A stretch of 64,000 nt of DNA from Mycobacterium sp. ITM-2016-00316 (GTDB lineage Bacteria; Actinomycetota; Actinomycetes; Mycobacteriales; Mycobacteriaceae). Where the stretch lies: the NCBI RefSeq assembly GCF_002968335.2, contig NZ_CP134398.1, positions 4,960,001 to 5,024,000 on the forward strand, written 5' to 3'. Below are positions 1 to 9,927 of the stretch, in pieces. Each line of letters begins with the position of its first letter. The stretch's first letter is position 1. The position numbers and the translations under genes are program-made. The notes under the pieces are model-generated. The model did no database searches. It saw only the letters and a list, made by a program, of their open reading frames with translations, and was not told the DNA's origin.

Positions 1-1
1 C

Positions 2-214
2 GCGGTCGACGATGACGGCTGCGGCATCCCCGAGGAGGAACGAACCAAGGTCTTCGAGCGGTTCTCCCGGGGTTCGACCGCATCGCATTCCGGCTCGGGT
101 CTCGGCCTCGCCCTGGTGGCCCAGCAGGCCGAATTACACGGTGGCACGGCATCATTGGAGGCCAGCCCGCTGGGCGGAACGCGCCTGCTGCTGAAACTAC
201 CCGGCCCGCACTAG
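2..214 (+). CDS. prrB: PrrB-type sensor histidine kinase, C-terminal end only
   Basis: This is the last 70 codons of a two-component sensor kinase; the rest lies left of the window. The reading frame shows the ATP-binding fold typical of HATPase_c: an N/G1-box stretch (DDDGCGIP), the F-box (FERFSRG) and the G2 box (GSGLGLALV), ending in LLLKLPGPH. The sequence resembles the C-terminus of mycobacterial PrrB as I remember it. In M. tuberculosis prrB also sits next to the arf genes, which supports the name. Its stop codon (212-214) interlocks with the stop codon of the small ORF on the opposite strand (211-213). Phosphorylation specificity cannot be judged because the histidine domain is missing here. 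Confidence 0.85.
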   Translation, partial: AVDDDGCGIPEEERTKVFERFSRGSTASHSGSGLGLALVAQQAELHGGTASLEASPLGGTRLLLKLPGPH

Positions 215-291
215 GGTGTCCTGCGAAGCGTGAAGGCCAGCGTCAGCACGACGCCGAGGAAGAACGACAGTGCCAGCAACGCGGCGTTCAC
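211..291 (-). CDS. Tiny membrane ORF in the arfC position
   Basis: A 26-codon ORF begins with a GTG whose bases overlap the arfB stop (GTGA). It encodes VNAALLALSFFLGVVLTLAF followed by TLRRTP, that is one membrane helix with a positively charged tail. Its place, third in the arfA-arfB operon and translationally coupled to arfB, is that of ArfC (Rv0901). The M. tuberculosis ArfC is much longer as I recall, so this could be a short form, a remnant or an unrelated coupled peptide. No ribosome-binding site other than the coupling is obvious. Confidence 0.5.
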   Translation of the reverse strand: MNAALLALSFFLGVVLTLAFTLRRTP

Positions 292-404
292 GACGACTCC
301 TGTTCATCGGCCGGCCGGACCAGCAGCACGGTCGCTCCCCACGCGACCGCAGAACCGAACACGAACGCCAGCAGGTACCAGAACCACTGCATCACGAATT
401 CCAT
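288..404 (-). CDS. arfB: ArfB-like small membrane protein
   Basis: A 38-residue protein, MEFVMQWFWYLLAFVFGSAV onward, with one hydrophobic helix and a short acidic tail (RPADEQESS). The ATG lies one base after the arfA stop codon, so the two genes are probably translationally coupled. In M. tuberculosis the ammonia-release operon has arfA, arfB and arfC in this order, and the small partners are thought to help ArfA expression or membrane assembly. A longer in-frame extension into arfA exists, but the inner ATG gives the compact operon spacing and the expected short length. Function is inferred from position and topology, as the protein is too short for secure homology. Confidence 0.7.
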   Translation of the reverse strand: MEFVMQWFWYLLAFVFGSAVAWGATVLLVRPADEQESS

Positions 405-405
405 C

Positions 406-1371
406 TCATCCCCCTGCGCTGACCATGATCTCGATACGACGGTTCTGCTCCCGGCCCGACTCGCTGTCATTGCTCGCGACGGGCTCGGATGAACCCACCC
501 CCTGCGAGGTCACCAGTCGAGGGCGCACCCCCCTCGAGATCAGGGCGTCGGCGACAGCTTTCGCCCGACTCACGCTGACCGAGAGATTGACCGCATCGGT
601 GCCGGCATCATCGGAGTGACCGATGACCGACACCCTCGCGTCCGGGCAGGCCTGCAACTCGTCGGCCAGTTGGGCGAGCAGCGGTGCCGAACTGTCCGCC
701 ACCCGGGACCCGTTGGCGTCGAACTGGATCGGGGTACGGAGCAGGCCCGAGATGGCTTGCTGCAGATCGGCGCACCCGCCGGTCAGGCCCGGACTCGTCG
801 GTGCCTGCGGCGCCACACCGGGCGTGATCACCGCGATATCGTCGACCACCGCGAGATCGGGCCACGCGGACTGCACCGCGTCCTCCACACCGGTGGCGAT
901 CGCCTCGGACGTGGCGGTACCGGTGAGGACGATATCGCCGCCGTCGATGCTGAACCCGAAGTCCGGCAGCGCCGCCGCGGCGGTCAGCACCGGGTCCAGA
1001 CCGGCCAGGTCGACCGCGGTGATTCCGTCGATGACGGTCAGCAGGTCGATGACATCGGAGCCCGGCAGCATCGTCCGGGCCCGGTCCAGAGCAAACGTGC
1101 GCGACAGCTCATCGGGCACCTGACCACTGAACACAACGTCATTACCGCTGTGCTGCAACGACAGTGGCGCCATCAACACGGTGGCACGCGCACCGGTGCT
1201 GGGGGTCGGGGTGGCCTGCGTGTTGATCTCGGCGAGCGGCAGCGAGTCCTCGGTCTGATTCCACCCGCCCGACCCGATCAGCGCGAGGACCAGCGGCACC
1301 GCGATGAGGGCGGCCAGCCAGCCAGCGCCCGGCGGCCGCCGGGAGAAGCGGGTCGCGCCGGGCTCGGACAT
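406..1371 (-). CDS. arfA: ArfA/OmpATb, OmpA-like cell-envelope protein
   Basis: The product has 321 residues when started at the ATG at 1371 (MSEPGATRF). It has a cytoplasmic N-terminus, one membrane helix at about residues 18-36 (WLAALIAVPLVLALIGSGG), a central region like the BON domain, and a C-terminal OmpA-like peptidoglycan-binding domain at about 210-321 with the motif IGHSDDAGTDAVN and the closing ESGREQNRRIEI signature. This is the architecture and length of OmpATb (Rv0899, about 326 residues), which is linked to adaptation to acid through ammonia release. It is the first gene of the arfA-arfB-(arfC) operon. A longer upstream extension would overlap the FKBP gene and is not convincing. 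Confidence 0.9.
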   Translation of the reverse strand: MSEPGATRFSRRPPGAGWLAALIAVPLVLALIGSGGWNQTEDSLPLAEINTQATPTPSTGARATVLMAPLSLQHSGNDVVFSGQVPDELSRTFALDRARTMLPGSDVIDLLTVIDGITAVDLAGLDPVLTAAAALPDFGFSIDGGDIVLTGTATSEAIATGVEDAVQSAWPDLAVVDDIAVITPGVAPQAPTSPGLTGGCADLQQAISGLLRTPIQFDANGSRVADSSAPLLAQLADELQACPDARVSVIGHSDDAGTDAVNLSVSVSRAKAVADALISRGVRPRLVTSQGVGSSEPVASNDSESGREQNRRIEIMVSAGG

Positions 1372-1388
1372 GCTGCTGGTCGGCCGGC

Positions 1389-1751
1389 TCAGCGAGCTGC
1401 GAGCAGATCGATCACGAATATGAGCGTCTTGCCCGACAACTGGTGTCCGCCACCGGCCGGACCGTAGGCCAGCTCCGGCGGGATGGTGAGCTTGCGACGG
1501 CCACCGACCTTCATGCCGGGGATACCGTCCTGCCAGCCCTGGATGAGACCCCGCAGCGGGAACGAGATGGCCTCGCCGCGGTTCCACGAGCTGTCGAATT
1601 CTTCACCGGTGTCGTACTCGACGCCCAGGTAATGCACCTGCACGGTGCCACCCGGCACCGCCTCGGCGCCGTCGCCGACCGTCACGTCTTCGATGACCAG
1701 CTCGGCGGGCGCGGGGCCATCGGGAAATTCAATCTCGGGTTTCGTTGCCAC
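1389..1751 (-). CDS. FKBP-type peptidyl-prolyl cis-trans isomerase
   Basis: The 120-residue protein is a single FKBP domain without signal peptide. It shows VQVHYLGVEYDTGEEFDSSW, then FPLRGLIQGWQDGIPGM, and ends with LIFVIDLLAAR; these match the FKBP core including the Trp and the Tyr/Asp pocket residues. It probably acts in the cytosol on prolyl bonds of client proteins. The start is a GTG at 1751. The gene lies 17 bases upstream of arfA on the same strand, so the two may be cotranscribed. Its start region is divergent from the oxidoreductase at 1784, with only 32 bases between them. Confidence 0.92.
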   Translation of the reverse strand: MATKPEIEFPDGPAPAELVIEDVTVGDGAEAVPGGTVQVHYLGVEYDTGEEFDSSWNRGEAISFPLRGLIQGWQDGIPGMKVGGRRKLTIPPELAYGPAGGGHQLSGKTLIFVIDLLAAR

Positions 1752-1783
1752 GGTTTCCCACCGTAGTCGGGCAAACTGGTTTT

Positions 1784-3340
1784 GTGGCCCCAGACCAAGA
1801 CATCGTGATCGTCGGAGGTGGGCACAACGGTCTCGTCGCGGCGGCGTACCTGGCCCGCGCGGGACGTCGGGTCACGCTGCTGGAACGGCTGGACCATGTC
1901 GGGGGCGCCGCGGTGTCCGCGCACGCCTTCGACGGTGTGGATGCACGGTTGTCCCGCTACTCCTATCTGGTGAGCTTGTTACCGCGTCGCATCATCGAGG
2001 ATCTCGGCGCCCGGTTCCGGCTGGCACGTCGCCGTTACTCGTCCTACACGCCGGATCCGGCGACCCGGGGCGCCACCGGTTTGTTGATCGGCCCGCGAAA
2101 CACCTTCGCCGCCATCGGCGCAGGGCCCGACGAGGCGCGGTTCAACGAGTTCTACCGGCGCACACGGCTGGTGACCGGCGCCGTGTGGCCGACGCTGATG
2201 TCACCGCTGACCACCCGCAACACCATCCACAACCGCGTGCTGGCCGCCGGTGACCCGGCCGCCGGCGCCGCCTGGCAGTCGCTGATCGAGACACCCATCG
2301 GGCGCACCGTCACCGAGGCGGTGCGCCACGACCTGGTGCGCGGGGTGATCGCCACCGACGCACTGATCGGCACCTTCGCCGCCACCGACGACCCGTCGCT
2401 GGTGCAGAACATCTGTTTCCTCTACCACCTGCTCGGCGGCGGAACCGGCGACTGGGACGTCCCGGTCGGCGGAATGGGCGCGGTCACCGGTGCGTTGAGT
2501 GCGGCCGCCTGCGGTTTCGGCGCCGAGATCCGCACCGGCGCCGAGGTGTACGCGATCAGCCCGGACGGTGACGTCAGCTACCGCACCCGCGATGGTGAGC
2601 ACACCATCCACGGTCGGCACGTGCTTGCCGGGGTGACCCCCGCGGTGCTGGCCCGGCTGCTCGGCGAGCAGGAGCCGAAAGTCGCTCCGGGCGCTCAGAT
2701 CAAGGTCAATCTGATGCTGAAGAGGTTGCCCCGGCTGCGCGACCAGTGGGTCGGCCCGGAGCAGGCGTTCGCCGGCACGTTCCACATCAACGAGACACTG
2801 CGTCAGCTGGACGGTGCCTATGCGGCAGCGTCGTCGGGCGCGATACCCGATCCGCTGCCGTGCGAGGTGTACTGCCACTCGTTGACCGATCCCAGCATCC
2901 TGTCGGAACCGTTGCGCAGCAGCGGCGCCCACACCCTGACCGTGTTCGGACTGCACACCCCGCACGGCCTGCTCGCGGAAATGGATCCGGACACCGCCCG
3001 CATCAAACTGGCTGCGGCGGCTCTGCATTCGCTGAACTCGGTGCTGGCCGAGCCGATCCAGGACGTCGTGATGCATGATGCGGACGGACGGCCGTGCGTG
3101 GAGGCCAAGACCACCACCGACCTGGAGAACGCACTGGGCATGACCGCGGGCAACATCTTTCACGGCGCGCTGGGCTGGCCGTTCGCCGAAGATGACGAGG
3201 AGCTCGACACCCCGGCACGGCGCTGGGGTGTGGCCACCGACCACGACGCCATCCTGCTGTGCGGTTCGGGTACCCGCCGCGGCGGCGCGGTGTCCGGTAT
3301 CGGCGGGCACAATGCGGCGATGGCCGTACTGGAGAGCTAG
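1784..3340 (+). CDS. FAD-dependent oxidoreductase of the carotenoid-dehydrogenase type (Rv0897c-like)
   Basis: The 518-residue product starts at a GTG (VAPDQDIVIV). A dinucleotide-binding fold begins at once with VGGGHNG at residues 10-16, followed by LLERLDHVGGAA, the usual FAD ribose contact region of phytoene-desaturase-like proteins. The C-terminus carries GSGTRRGGAVSGIGGHNAA, the conserved closing motif of this NAD(P)/FAD family. The substrate is not known; the M. tuberculosis neighbour-equivalent Rv0897c is also uncharacterised. I chose 1784 over the TTG at 1745 because the latter overlaps the divergent FKBP start and adds residues outside the fold. Confidence 0.85.
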   Translation: MAPDQDIVIVGGGHNGLVAAAYLARAGRRVTLLERLDHVGGAAVSAHAFDGVDARLSRYSYLVSLLPRRIIEDLGARFRLARRRYSSYTPDPATRGATGLLIGPRNTFAAIGAGPDEARFNEFYRRTRLVTGAVWPTLMSPLTTRNTIHNRVLAAGDPAAGAAWQSLIETPIGRTVTEAVRHDLVRGVIATDALIGTFAATDDPSLVQNICFLYHLLGGGTGDWDVPVGGMGAVTGALSAAACGFGAEIRTGAEVYAISPDGDVSYRTRDGEHTIHGRHVLAGVTPAVLARLLGEQEPKVAPGAQIKVNLMLKRLPRLRDQWVGPEQAFAGTFHINETLRQLDGAYAAASSGAIPDPLPCEVYCHSLTDPSILSEPLRSSGAHTLTVFGLHTPHGLLAEMDPDTARIKLAAAALHSLNSVLAEPIQDVVMHDADGRPCVEAKTTTDLENALGMTAGNIFHGALGWPFAEDDEELDTPARRWGVATDHDAILLCGSGTRRGGAVSGIGGHNAAMAVLES

Positions 3341-3373
3341 GCAGCGGCGGGCAGGAGCGCAGCGACCCGGGGA

Positions 3374-3784
3374 TCAACCCAGCTTTTCCAGAAGCGCCTG
3401 CAGCGCAGCAAGATCCGTAGCACCGAGGCGACGCAACGGTGCGGGTGCCGGGTTCTCGACGGTATCGATGACAGCGAGCAGCTCACGCCCGGCGGGGGTG
3501 AGCGACACCGTCTTGGAGCGGCGGTTGCCCGGGTCGACCTGCCGGACCACCAGACCGCGCTCCTCCAGATCGTTGACGGCCACGGTCGCGGCGGGGGCAT
3601 CGATCGTGGCAGCGGCCGCGATCTGCTTGACCGACAGCGGCTCGCGGGCCAACCGGGTGAGGATGCGAATCCTGCTGAACGGCAGACCGGTCCGGTCCAC
3701 CACGGCGCGTTTCCAGGTGTCCTGGTTGTTGATCACCGTCGACGACATCAGGCGCCAGACCTCGTCGGCCAGCTGATCAGGCAT
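3374..3784 (-). CDS. MarR-family transcriptional regulator
   Basis: The product has 136 residues. A winged helix-turn-helix occupies the middle: PLSVKQIAAAATIDAPAATV is the recognition helix region and the wing follows at RQVDPGNRRSKTVSLTPAG, a classic MarR signature. The ATG overlaps the end of the upstream efflux gene by 8 bases, so the regulator is translated from the transporter mRNA. That layout suggests autoregulation of a transporter-regulator operon, with the candidate operator just upstream of the transporter (5220-5240). The ligand is unknown. Confidence 0.88.
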   Translation of the reverse strand: MPDQLADEVWRLMSSTVINNQDTWKRAVVDRTGLPFSRIRILTRLAREPLSVKQIAAAATIDAPAATVAVNDLEERGLVVRQVDPGNRRSKTVSLTPAGRELLAVIDTVENPAPAPLRRLGATDLAALQALLEKLG

Positions 3785-5219
3785 CGGCCGCCGCCTTCGG
3801 GGCGTCGATGAGCGGGGCGAGTCTGCGGGCCGAGTCCATGGCTCGCGGCGATGTCGACACGAAGCCCAGCACGGTGATGACCACGCCCAGCGCCACACAC
3901 ACCAGCCAGAGCGGACGGGCCGCGGCGGTGAAGTCCCCGGTGCCGGCCAGCGCCGCACCGGCCACCGAACCACACAGGGCCACACCGATACTCACGCCGA
4001 TCTGGCGGCTGGTGCTGGTCACCGCGGAGGCGGCACCGGCCCGGTCCAGCGGCATCCCGCTGACCGCCGCGTTGGTGATGGGCGCGTTGACCATCGAGAA
4101 GCCGATACCGAACACCGCGAACACCGTCATCAGCGCCCACACCGGGGCGGACTCCGGCAGCAGCGCCAGCACGGTGGAGGCCACCGCGATCATCACCCCG
4201 GATACCAGCAGGGAGGGCCGGGCCCCGTAGCGGCCCACGAGCCGACCCGACAACGGCGAGAACACCAGCGCCCCGACCGCGATCGGCAGGTAGATCAATC
4301 CGGTCTGGACGGCCGAATAGCCGCGCGCACCCTGCAGATACAGCGACATCATGAACAGCAGCGCGCCCCAGGAGGCGAACGCGCAGATGGCGATCACCGT
4401 CGCGGAGGCGAACGGCACGCTGCGGAAGAAGCGCAGATCGATGAACGGGTCGGTGCGCCGCGACTCATAACGCAGGAAGGCCGCGAAGGTCAGCACCGAC
4501 GCCGCGCCCGCGGCGATGACCCGCACGTTGTCCCAGCCCAGCGCGGGACCCTCGATGAGGGTGAAGACGGCGCCGAACAGGAACGCCACCGCCAGCAGTT
4601 GGCCGACCGGGTCGATGTTGCGCATCGTCGCCGAACGGGTCTCCGGCACGAAGATCGCCGTCAGCACGATGGCCGCCAGGCAGATCGGCAGGTTGATCCA
4701 GAACACCGCCCGCCAGCTGATCAGGTGGATGAGCAGGCCGCCGACGGTGGGGCCCAGCGCCATGGAGATACCCACCACCGCGCCCCAGATACCGATCGCC
4801 CGGGCACGTTCGACTGGGCCGGTGAACACCTGCGAGATGATGGACAACGCCACCGGATTGAGCATCGAGCCGCCGATGGCCTGCAGGAACCGCGCGGCGA
4901 TCAGGGCGTCGATGCCCGGAGCCAGGCTGCACAGCAGCGAGCCGATCGCGAAGATCAACAGTCCGGCCTGGAATACCCGGCGCCGGCCGAAGCGGTCACC
5001 CATGGCGCCGGAGAGCATCAGCAGCGAGGCGAGCACCAGGGTGTAGACGTCGATGACCCACTGCAGCTGGGATGCCGTCGCACCCAGATCGGCGCGGATC
5101 GACGGGATCGCGACGTTGACGATGGTGGCGTCCATCGACACGATCAGCAAACTCAGACAACAGGACGCGAGGACGATCGCCTTGCGTCGTGGCGTCAGCG
5201 TGCCGATGGTGTCGTTCAC
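3777..5219 (-). CDS. MFS drug/proton antiporter, DHA2 (EmrB/QacA-like)
   Basis: A 480-residue integral membrane protein starting at GTG 5219. The first helix carries the DHA2-type signature DATIVNVAIPSIRADLGA, motif A is present as GDRFGRRRVFQ (about residues 73-83) and the antiporter motif as GISMALGPTVGG (about 150-161). Further hydrophobic segments are consistent with a 14-helix exporter. Such proteins export lipophilic or cationic compounds using the proton gradient. The gene is followed with 8 bases overlap by a MarR regulator. A pair of TTGT/ACAA inverted repeats lies against the start codon, the usual arrangement for drug-responsive control. The substrate cannot be predicted. Confidence 0.9.
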   Translation of the reverse strand: MNDTIGTLTPRRKAIVLASCCLSLLIVSMDATIVNVAIPSIRADLGATASQLQWVIDVYTLVLASLLMLSGAMGDRFGRRRVFQAGLLIFAIGSLLCSLAPGIDALIAARFLQAIGGSMLNPVALSIISQVFTGPVERARAIGIWGAVVGISMALGPTVGGLLIHLISWRAVFWINLPICLAAIVLTAIFVPETRSATMRNIDPVGQLLAVAFLFGAVFTLIEGPALGWDNVRVIAAGAASVLTFAAFLRYESRRTDPFIDLRFFRSVPFASATVIAICAFASWGALLFMMSLYLQGARGYSAVQTGLIYLPIAVGALVFSPLSGRLVGRYGARPSLLVSGVMIAVASTVLALLPESAPVWALMTVFAVFGIGFSMVNAPITNAAVSGMPLDRAGAASAVTSTSRQIGVSIGVALCGSVAGAALAGTGDFTAAARPLWLVCVALGVVITVLGFVSTSPRAMDSARRLAPLIDAPKAAADA

Positions 5220-5240
5220 ACAACTATTGTGAAACTACAA
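5220..5240. promoter_or_regulatory. Candidate MarR operator in front of the MFS gene
   Basis: Two overlapping inverted repeats are visible: ACAA-CTA-TTGT (5220-5230) and TTGT-GAAACT-ACAA (5227-5240). They end directly at the MFS start codon. AT-rich TTG/CAA half-sites are typical for MarR-family operators, and the MarR gene is the second gene of this operon. Binding is inferred. Confidence 0.45.
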
Positions 5241-5293
5241 CTGTTTATCCGGCAAGCGGCACCGGGGTGAGAAATCTCTCGTGAAAAGAGAAG

Positions 5294-6595
<1,302 letters not shown>

Positions 6596-6667
6596 TGGAA
6601 CCCCTTCTCTGGGCGTCGGCATGGGTGAGGCGACCGGAAGCCGTCTCTTGATACTGGACGGTAGTCG

Positions 6668-7363
6668 CTAACAATCCAGCGCGCTTGCGGGGGGTTCCCC
6701 GGTGCGCGGATCTGTCGACTCCGGGGCCGAGGTCCACGGCCGCCACGTCCGGGTCAAGGTCTCGTAGGCCGCCGAGATGCGGGCAGCAACGATCTCCGGC
6801 TCGATGGGCGGGTGACCGGGCGTGCCCAGGCCCCGGGTCGCGGAGTTCATCAACGCGGTCCAGGTCTCCAGCACCATGTGCACCGCGTCATGGTCTTTGG
6901 GTAGACCCATCCGCTTGGCGACGGCGACGACCGTGGGGAACTGGTCCTGCTGCGCGCGGTACGGGATGTTGGTCACCGCGAGGCTCGCCGAGGAGTTCAC
7001 GATCCGGATCAGCGCCGCCATTCGATGGAAGATCGGCGTCGGCCGGCCGTCCCGGCCGGGCTGCACGGCCTTGAGGTGGGCCCGCAACATCGCCTCGAAC
7101 TCGTTGATATCGGTGGGCAGCCGTACCAGCTCGTCGGCGACGAACGCAGCGGTGTCCTCGATGATGGCGAAGATCACTGCTTCCTTGGTCGGGAAATACC
7201 GGCTGAAGGTGCGCGGCGAGACATCTGCGGCGGCGGCGATCTGCTCGACGGTGGTGTTGTCGAAACCCTGCCGCTCACACAGTTCTGCCGCGGTCTCGAT
7301 CAACGTGACCCGGGTCCGGAGCTTCTTTCGCTCCCGCAGCCCGCTCGGCTGCCGCTCAGGCAT
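6668..7363 (-). CDS. TetR-family regulator, second of a tandem pair
   Basis: The 231-residue product starts at MPERQPSGLRERKKLRTR. The N-terminal helix-turn-helix reads TTVEQIAAAADVSPRTFSRYFPTKEAV, the standard TetR DNA-binding pattern. The rest is a divergent ligand domain. The ATG overlaps the stop codon of the preceding TetR gene by 8 bases (ATGCCTGA). Both proteins share the LRERKKLRTR lead-in and similar HTH sequences, so the pair arose by tandem duplication. The downstream neighbour is gltA2 (72 bases away, same strand); whether these regulators control central metabolism is unknown. No effector can be named. Confidence 0.85.
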   Translation of the reverse strand: MPERQPSGLRERKKLRTRVTLIETAAELCERQGFDNTTVEQIAAAADVSPRTFSRYFPTKEAVIFAIIEDTAAFVADELVRLPTDINEFEAMLRAHLKAVQPGRDGRPTPIFHRMAALIRIVNSSASLAVTNIPYRAQQDQFPTVVAVAKRMGLPKDHDAVHMVLETWTALMNSATRGLGTPGHPPIEPEIVAARISAAYETLTRTWRPWTSAPESTDPRTGEPPASALDC

Positions 7364-8045
7364 TCGCCGGGATATCGTCGACGGCTGCATGTTGGCCCGG
7401 GCTGGAGGCGAAGATCTGGCCGGCGAACCCGGCGACCTGTTCACAGGCCTGGTTGAGCCGCTCGATCATCAACAGCGGGCCCAGCGGTATGCCGTCGACA
7501 TCCTCGACCAGGTCGCCGCACGCGGCGATGATGATCGCGGAGAAGACCGAAAGCCCGAGCAACAACTGGCGGTCATCCTTCTCGACGCCCATCAGCTCGG
7601 CCAGCGCGGCCAGCACCTCAGCAGACTTGAATTGGAATGCACTCTGCTGCAGGGCATCTGCGCTGTTGATCACCCGCAGGGTGAGCACGACGCGGTCACT
7701 GGTGAACCCACCGACCTGACCGGCGGCGGACTTGGTGAGCACCGCGATGTGGGCGGCCCGCAGCGCCTCGATCGGGCCGATACCGCGCGGCAGCAGAGCC
7801 ACTTCGGCAGCGATCTCGTGGGACAGATCCTCCAGCAGGGTGAGGAAGACGGCTTCCTTGCTGGCGAAGTACCGGCTGTACGTCCGCGGCGCCACCTCGG
7901 CCACCGCAGCGATCTGGTCGACGGTCGTCTGCTCGTAGCCGTGACGCAGGCAGAGCTCCAACGCCGCGTCGATCAGGATGGCCCGGGTACGCAGCTTTTT
8001 TCGTTCGCGCAAACCGAGATCGGTTTCCCTGTCCGCAGCGGCCAC
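7356..8045 (-). CDS. TetR-family regulator, first of a tandem pair
   Basis: A 229-residue TetR protein starting at GTG 8045. The N-terminus has GLRERKKLRTRAILIDAALE and the helix-turn-helix TTVDQIAAVAEVAPRTYSRYF, closely parallel to the neighbouring regulator at 6668. The C-terminal domain is longer and of similar helical character. It is 40 bases downstream of pdxH on the same strand, so pdxH and the two regulators may be one transcript. Two coupled TetR proteins could work as a heterodimer or recognise related operators, but that is inference only. Confidence 0.85.
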   Translation of the reverse strand: MAAADRETDLGLRERKKLRTRAILIDAALELCLRHGYEQTTVDQIAAVAEVAPRTYSRYFASKEAVFLTLLEDLSHEIAAEVALLPRGIGPIEALRAAHIAVLTKSAAGQVGGFTSDRVVLTLRVINSADALQQSAFQFKSAEVLAALAELMGVEKDDRQLLLGLSVFSAIIIAACGDLVEDVDGIPLGPLLMIERLNQACEQVAGFAGQIFASSPGQHAAVDDIPANA

Positions 8046-8085
8046 CGAGGAATCCTAACCCGACCACCTGTGAGAGCGCCGGAGG

Positions 8086-8745
8086 TTACGGCTGAAGGCG
8101 CTCCACCCGTCCGTCTGCCGGGGTGATCCGAATCCTGTTATGCACCCGGTTTTCCCGGCCCTGCCAGAATTCGACGACTTCGGGCGCGATCAGGTATCCA
8201 CCCCAATTGGGCGGCACAGGAACGGCTTCGAGGTCGGCGAACCGGGCCGTGACATCGGCGAGCTGGCCGAGCAGCGCCGCACGGGAGGCGATCGGCGCGG
8301 ACTGCTGCGAAGCCCACGCACCCAGCTGCGAGCCGCGCGGCCGCTTGGACCAGTAGTCGGCGGTCGCCTCGGCCGGCACCCGGATCACCGGGCCGCGCAG
8401 ATGAATCTGGCGTCCCAGTCCGTACCACGGGAAGGTCGCGGAGGCATACGGCTGTATTGCCAATTGCTCGCCCTTGGCGGAGTCGTAATTGGTGTAGAAG
8501 GAGATCCCGTGTTCGTCGGCGCTCTTGCACAACACCGTGCGCGTCACCGGCCGGCCCCGGGCATCGACGGTGCCGACCACCATCGCGTTGGGTTCGGACA
8601 GCCCGGCGTCGTGGGCCTCGGCCATCCAGCGGTCGAACAACACCAGCCACCCGTCGGCCACCCAGTCCGCGTCGAGATCGGCGCTGCCGTCTTTCTCGAC
8701 CGACCCGTATTCGGCCCGCATCCGCGCGAGCTGTTCCGGTTCCAT
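8086..8745 (-). CDS. pdxH: Pyridoxamine/pyridoxine 5'-phosphate oxidase
   Basis: A 219-residue FMN enzyme that oxidises pyridoxamine or pyridoxine phosphate to pyridoxal phosphate, the last step of vitamin B6 salvage. The family pattern is complete: FMN-binding [19 protein letters not shown] with YTNYDSAKG, the substrate region [20 protein letters not shown] followed by [10 protein letters not shown], and the C-terminal dimerisation domain with [13 protein letters not shown] and final RLQP. Length and motif order match the PdxH family. It is divergent from citA with a 54-base shared promoter region. A second, distant relative of this fold is encoded at 48205. Confidence 0.95.
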   Translation of the reverse strand: MEPEQLARMRAEYGSVEKDGSADLDADWVADGWLVLFDRWMAEAHDAGLSEPNAMVVGTVDARGRPVTRTVLCKSADEHGISFYTNYDSAKGEQLAIQPYASATFPWYGLGRQIHLRGPVIRVPAEATADYWSKRPRGSQLGAWASQQSAPIASRAALLGQLADVTARFADLEAVPVPPNWGGYLIAPEVVEFWQGRENRVHNRIRITPADGRVERLQP

Positions 8746-8799
8746 CTGCAGAACGGTACGCGCGCGGCGGCGGTTGCGGACGAGTGCGAGAATCGGCGC

Positions 8800-9927
8800 A
8801 TGACGGAGCTGTCGTCGGTGCCGAAGGATTTCGTTCCCGGACTCGCGGGGGTGGTGGCGTTCACCACCGAGATCGCCGAGCCGGACAAGGACGGCGGCGC
8901 GCTGCGCTACCGCGGGGTCGACATCGAGGACCTGGTGGACCGCCGGGTCACCTTCGGCGAGGTCTGGGGCCTACTGGTCGATGGCGACTTCGAGCACGGG
9001 CTGCCACCGGCCGAACCGTTCCCGCTGCCGATCCACTCCGGCGATGTCCGGGTGGATGTCCAGGCCGGGCTGGCCATGCTGGCGCCGATCTGGGGATACG
9101 CGCCGATCCTCGACATCGATGACGCCACCGCCCGCGATCAGCTCGCCCGCGCGTCCGCGATGGCGCTGTCCTACGTGGCCCAGTCCGCCCGCGGGATCTA
9201 CCAGCCCGCCGTCCCGCAGCGCTCCATCGATGAATGCGCCACCGTCACGGCACGTTTCATGACCCGCTGGCAGGGTGACCCGGATCCCCGGCACGTCGAG
9301 GCCATCGACGCCTACTGGGTGACAGCCGCCGAGCACGGGATGAATGCCTCCACCTTCACCGCCCGCGTGATCGCCTCCACCGGTGCGGATGTGGCGGCGG
9401 CGCTGTCCGGCGCGGTCGGCGCGATGAGCGGGCCGCTGCACGGCGGCGCGCCCGCCCGGGTGCTGCCGATGCTCGACGAAGCCGAACGCAGCGGTGACGC
9501 CCGGGCGGTGGTGAAGGGCATCCTGGATCGCCACGACAAGCTGATGGGCTTCGGCCACCGCGTGTACCGGTCCGAGGACCCCCGGGCCCGGGTGTTGCGC
9601 GCTACGGCGAAACGTCTCGGCGTGCCCCGGTATGAGGTGGCGGCGGCCTTCGAGCAGGCCGCGCTCGCCGAACTGCGCGAGCGGCGGCCCGACCGCGCCA
9701 TCGAGACCAACGTGGAATTCTGGGCCGCGGTCATCCTGGATTTCGCCCAGGTACCGCCGAAGATGATGCCCGCGATGTTCACCTGCGGGCGGACCGCAGG
9801 CTGGTGTGCGCACATCCTGGAGCAGAAGCGGCTGGGCAAGCTGGTGCGCCCGTCGGCGGTGTACGTCGGGCCCGACCCCCGCTCGCCGGAGTCGGTCACC
9901 GGGTGGGACCGCATCGCCGCGTCATGA
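8800..9927 (+). CDS. citA: Citrate synthase paralogue (CitA type)
   Basis: A 375-residue citrate synthase started at ATG 8800 ([15 protein letters not shown]). It lacks the N-terminal beta domain of the GltA form but keeps the catalytic regions: [16 protein letters not shown] at about residue 210 and [18 protein letters not shown] at about 248, plus a late [14 protein letters not shown] segment. Rv0889c CitA occupies the equivalent position in M. tuberculosis. Some enzymes of this clade prefer other acyl-CoAs and act as methylcitrate synthases, so the physiological role is less certain than for gltA2. The stop codon overlaps the next gene's ATG (ATGA), indicating coupling to the mycothiol-type protein downstream. 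Confidence 0.92.
   Translation: MTELSSVPKDFVPGLAGVVAFTTEIAEPDKDGGALRYRGVDIEDLVDRRVTFGEVWGLLVDGDFEHGLPPAEPFPLPIHSGDVRVDVQAGLAMLAPIWGYAPILDIDDATARDQLARASAMALSYVAQSARGIYQPAVPQRSIDECATVTARFMTRWQGDPDPRHVEAIDAYWVTAAEHGMNASTFTARVIASTGADVAAALSGAVGAMSGPLHGGAPARVLPMLDEAERSGDARAVVKGILDRHDKLMGFGHRVYRSEDPRARVLRATAKRLGVPRYEVAAAFEQAALAELRERRPDRAIETNVEFWAAVILDFAQVPPKMMPAMFTCGRTAGWCAHILEQKRLGKLVRPSAVYVGPDPRSPESVTGWDRIAAS

Noticed and set aside
2201..3310. Minus-strand frame opposite the FAD oxidoreductase
   Set aside because: It has no motifs and overlaps a gene with intact FAD-binding signatures.
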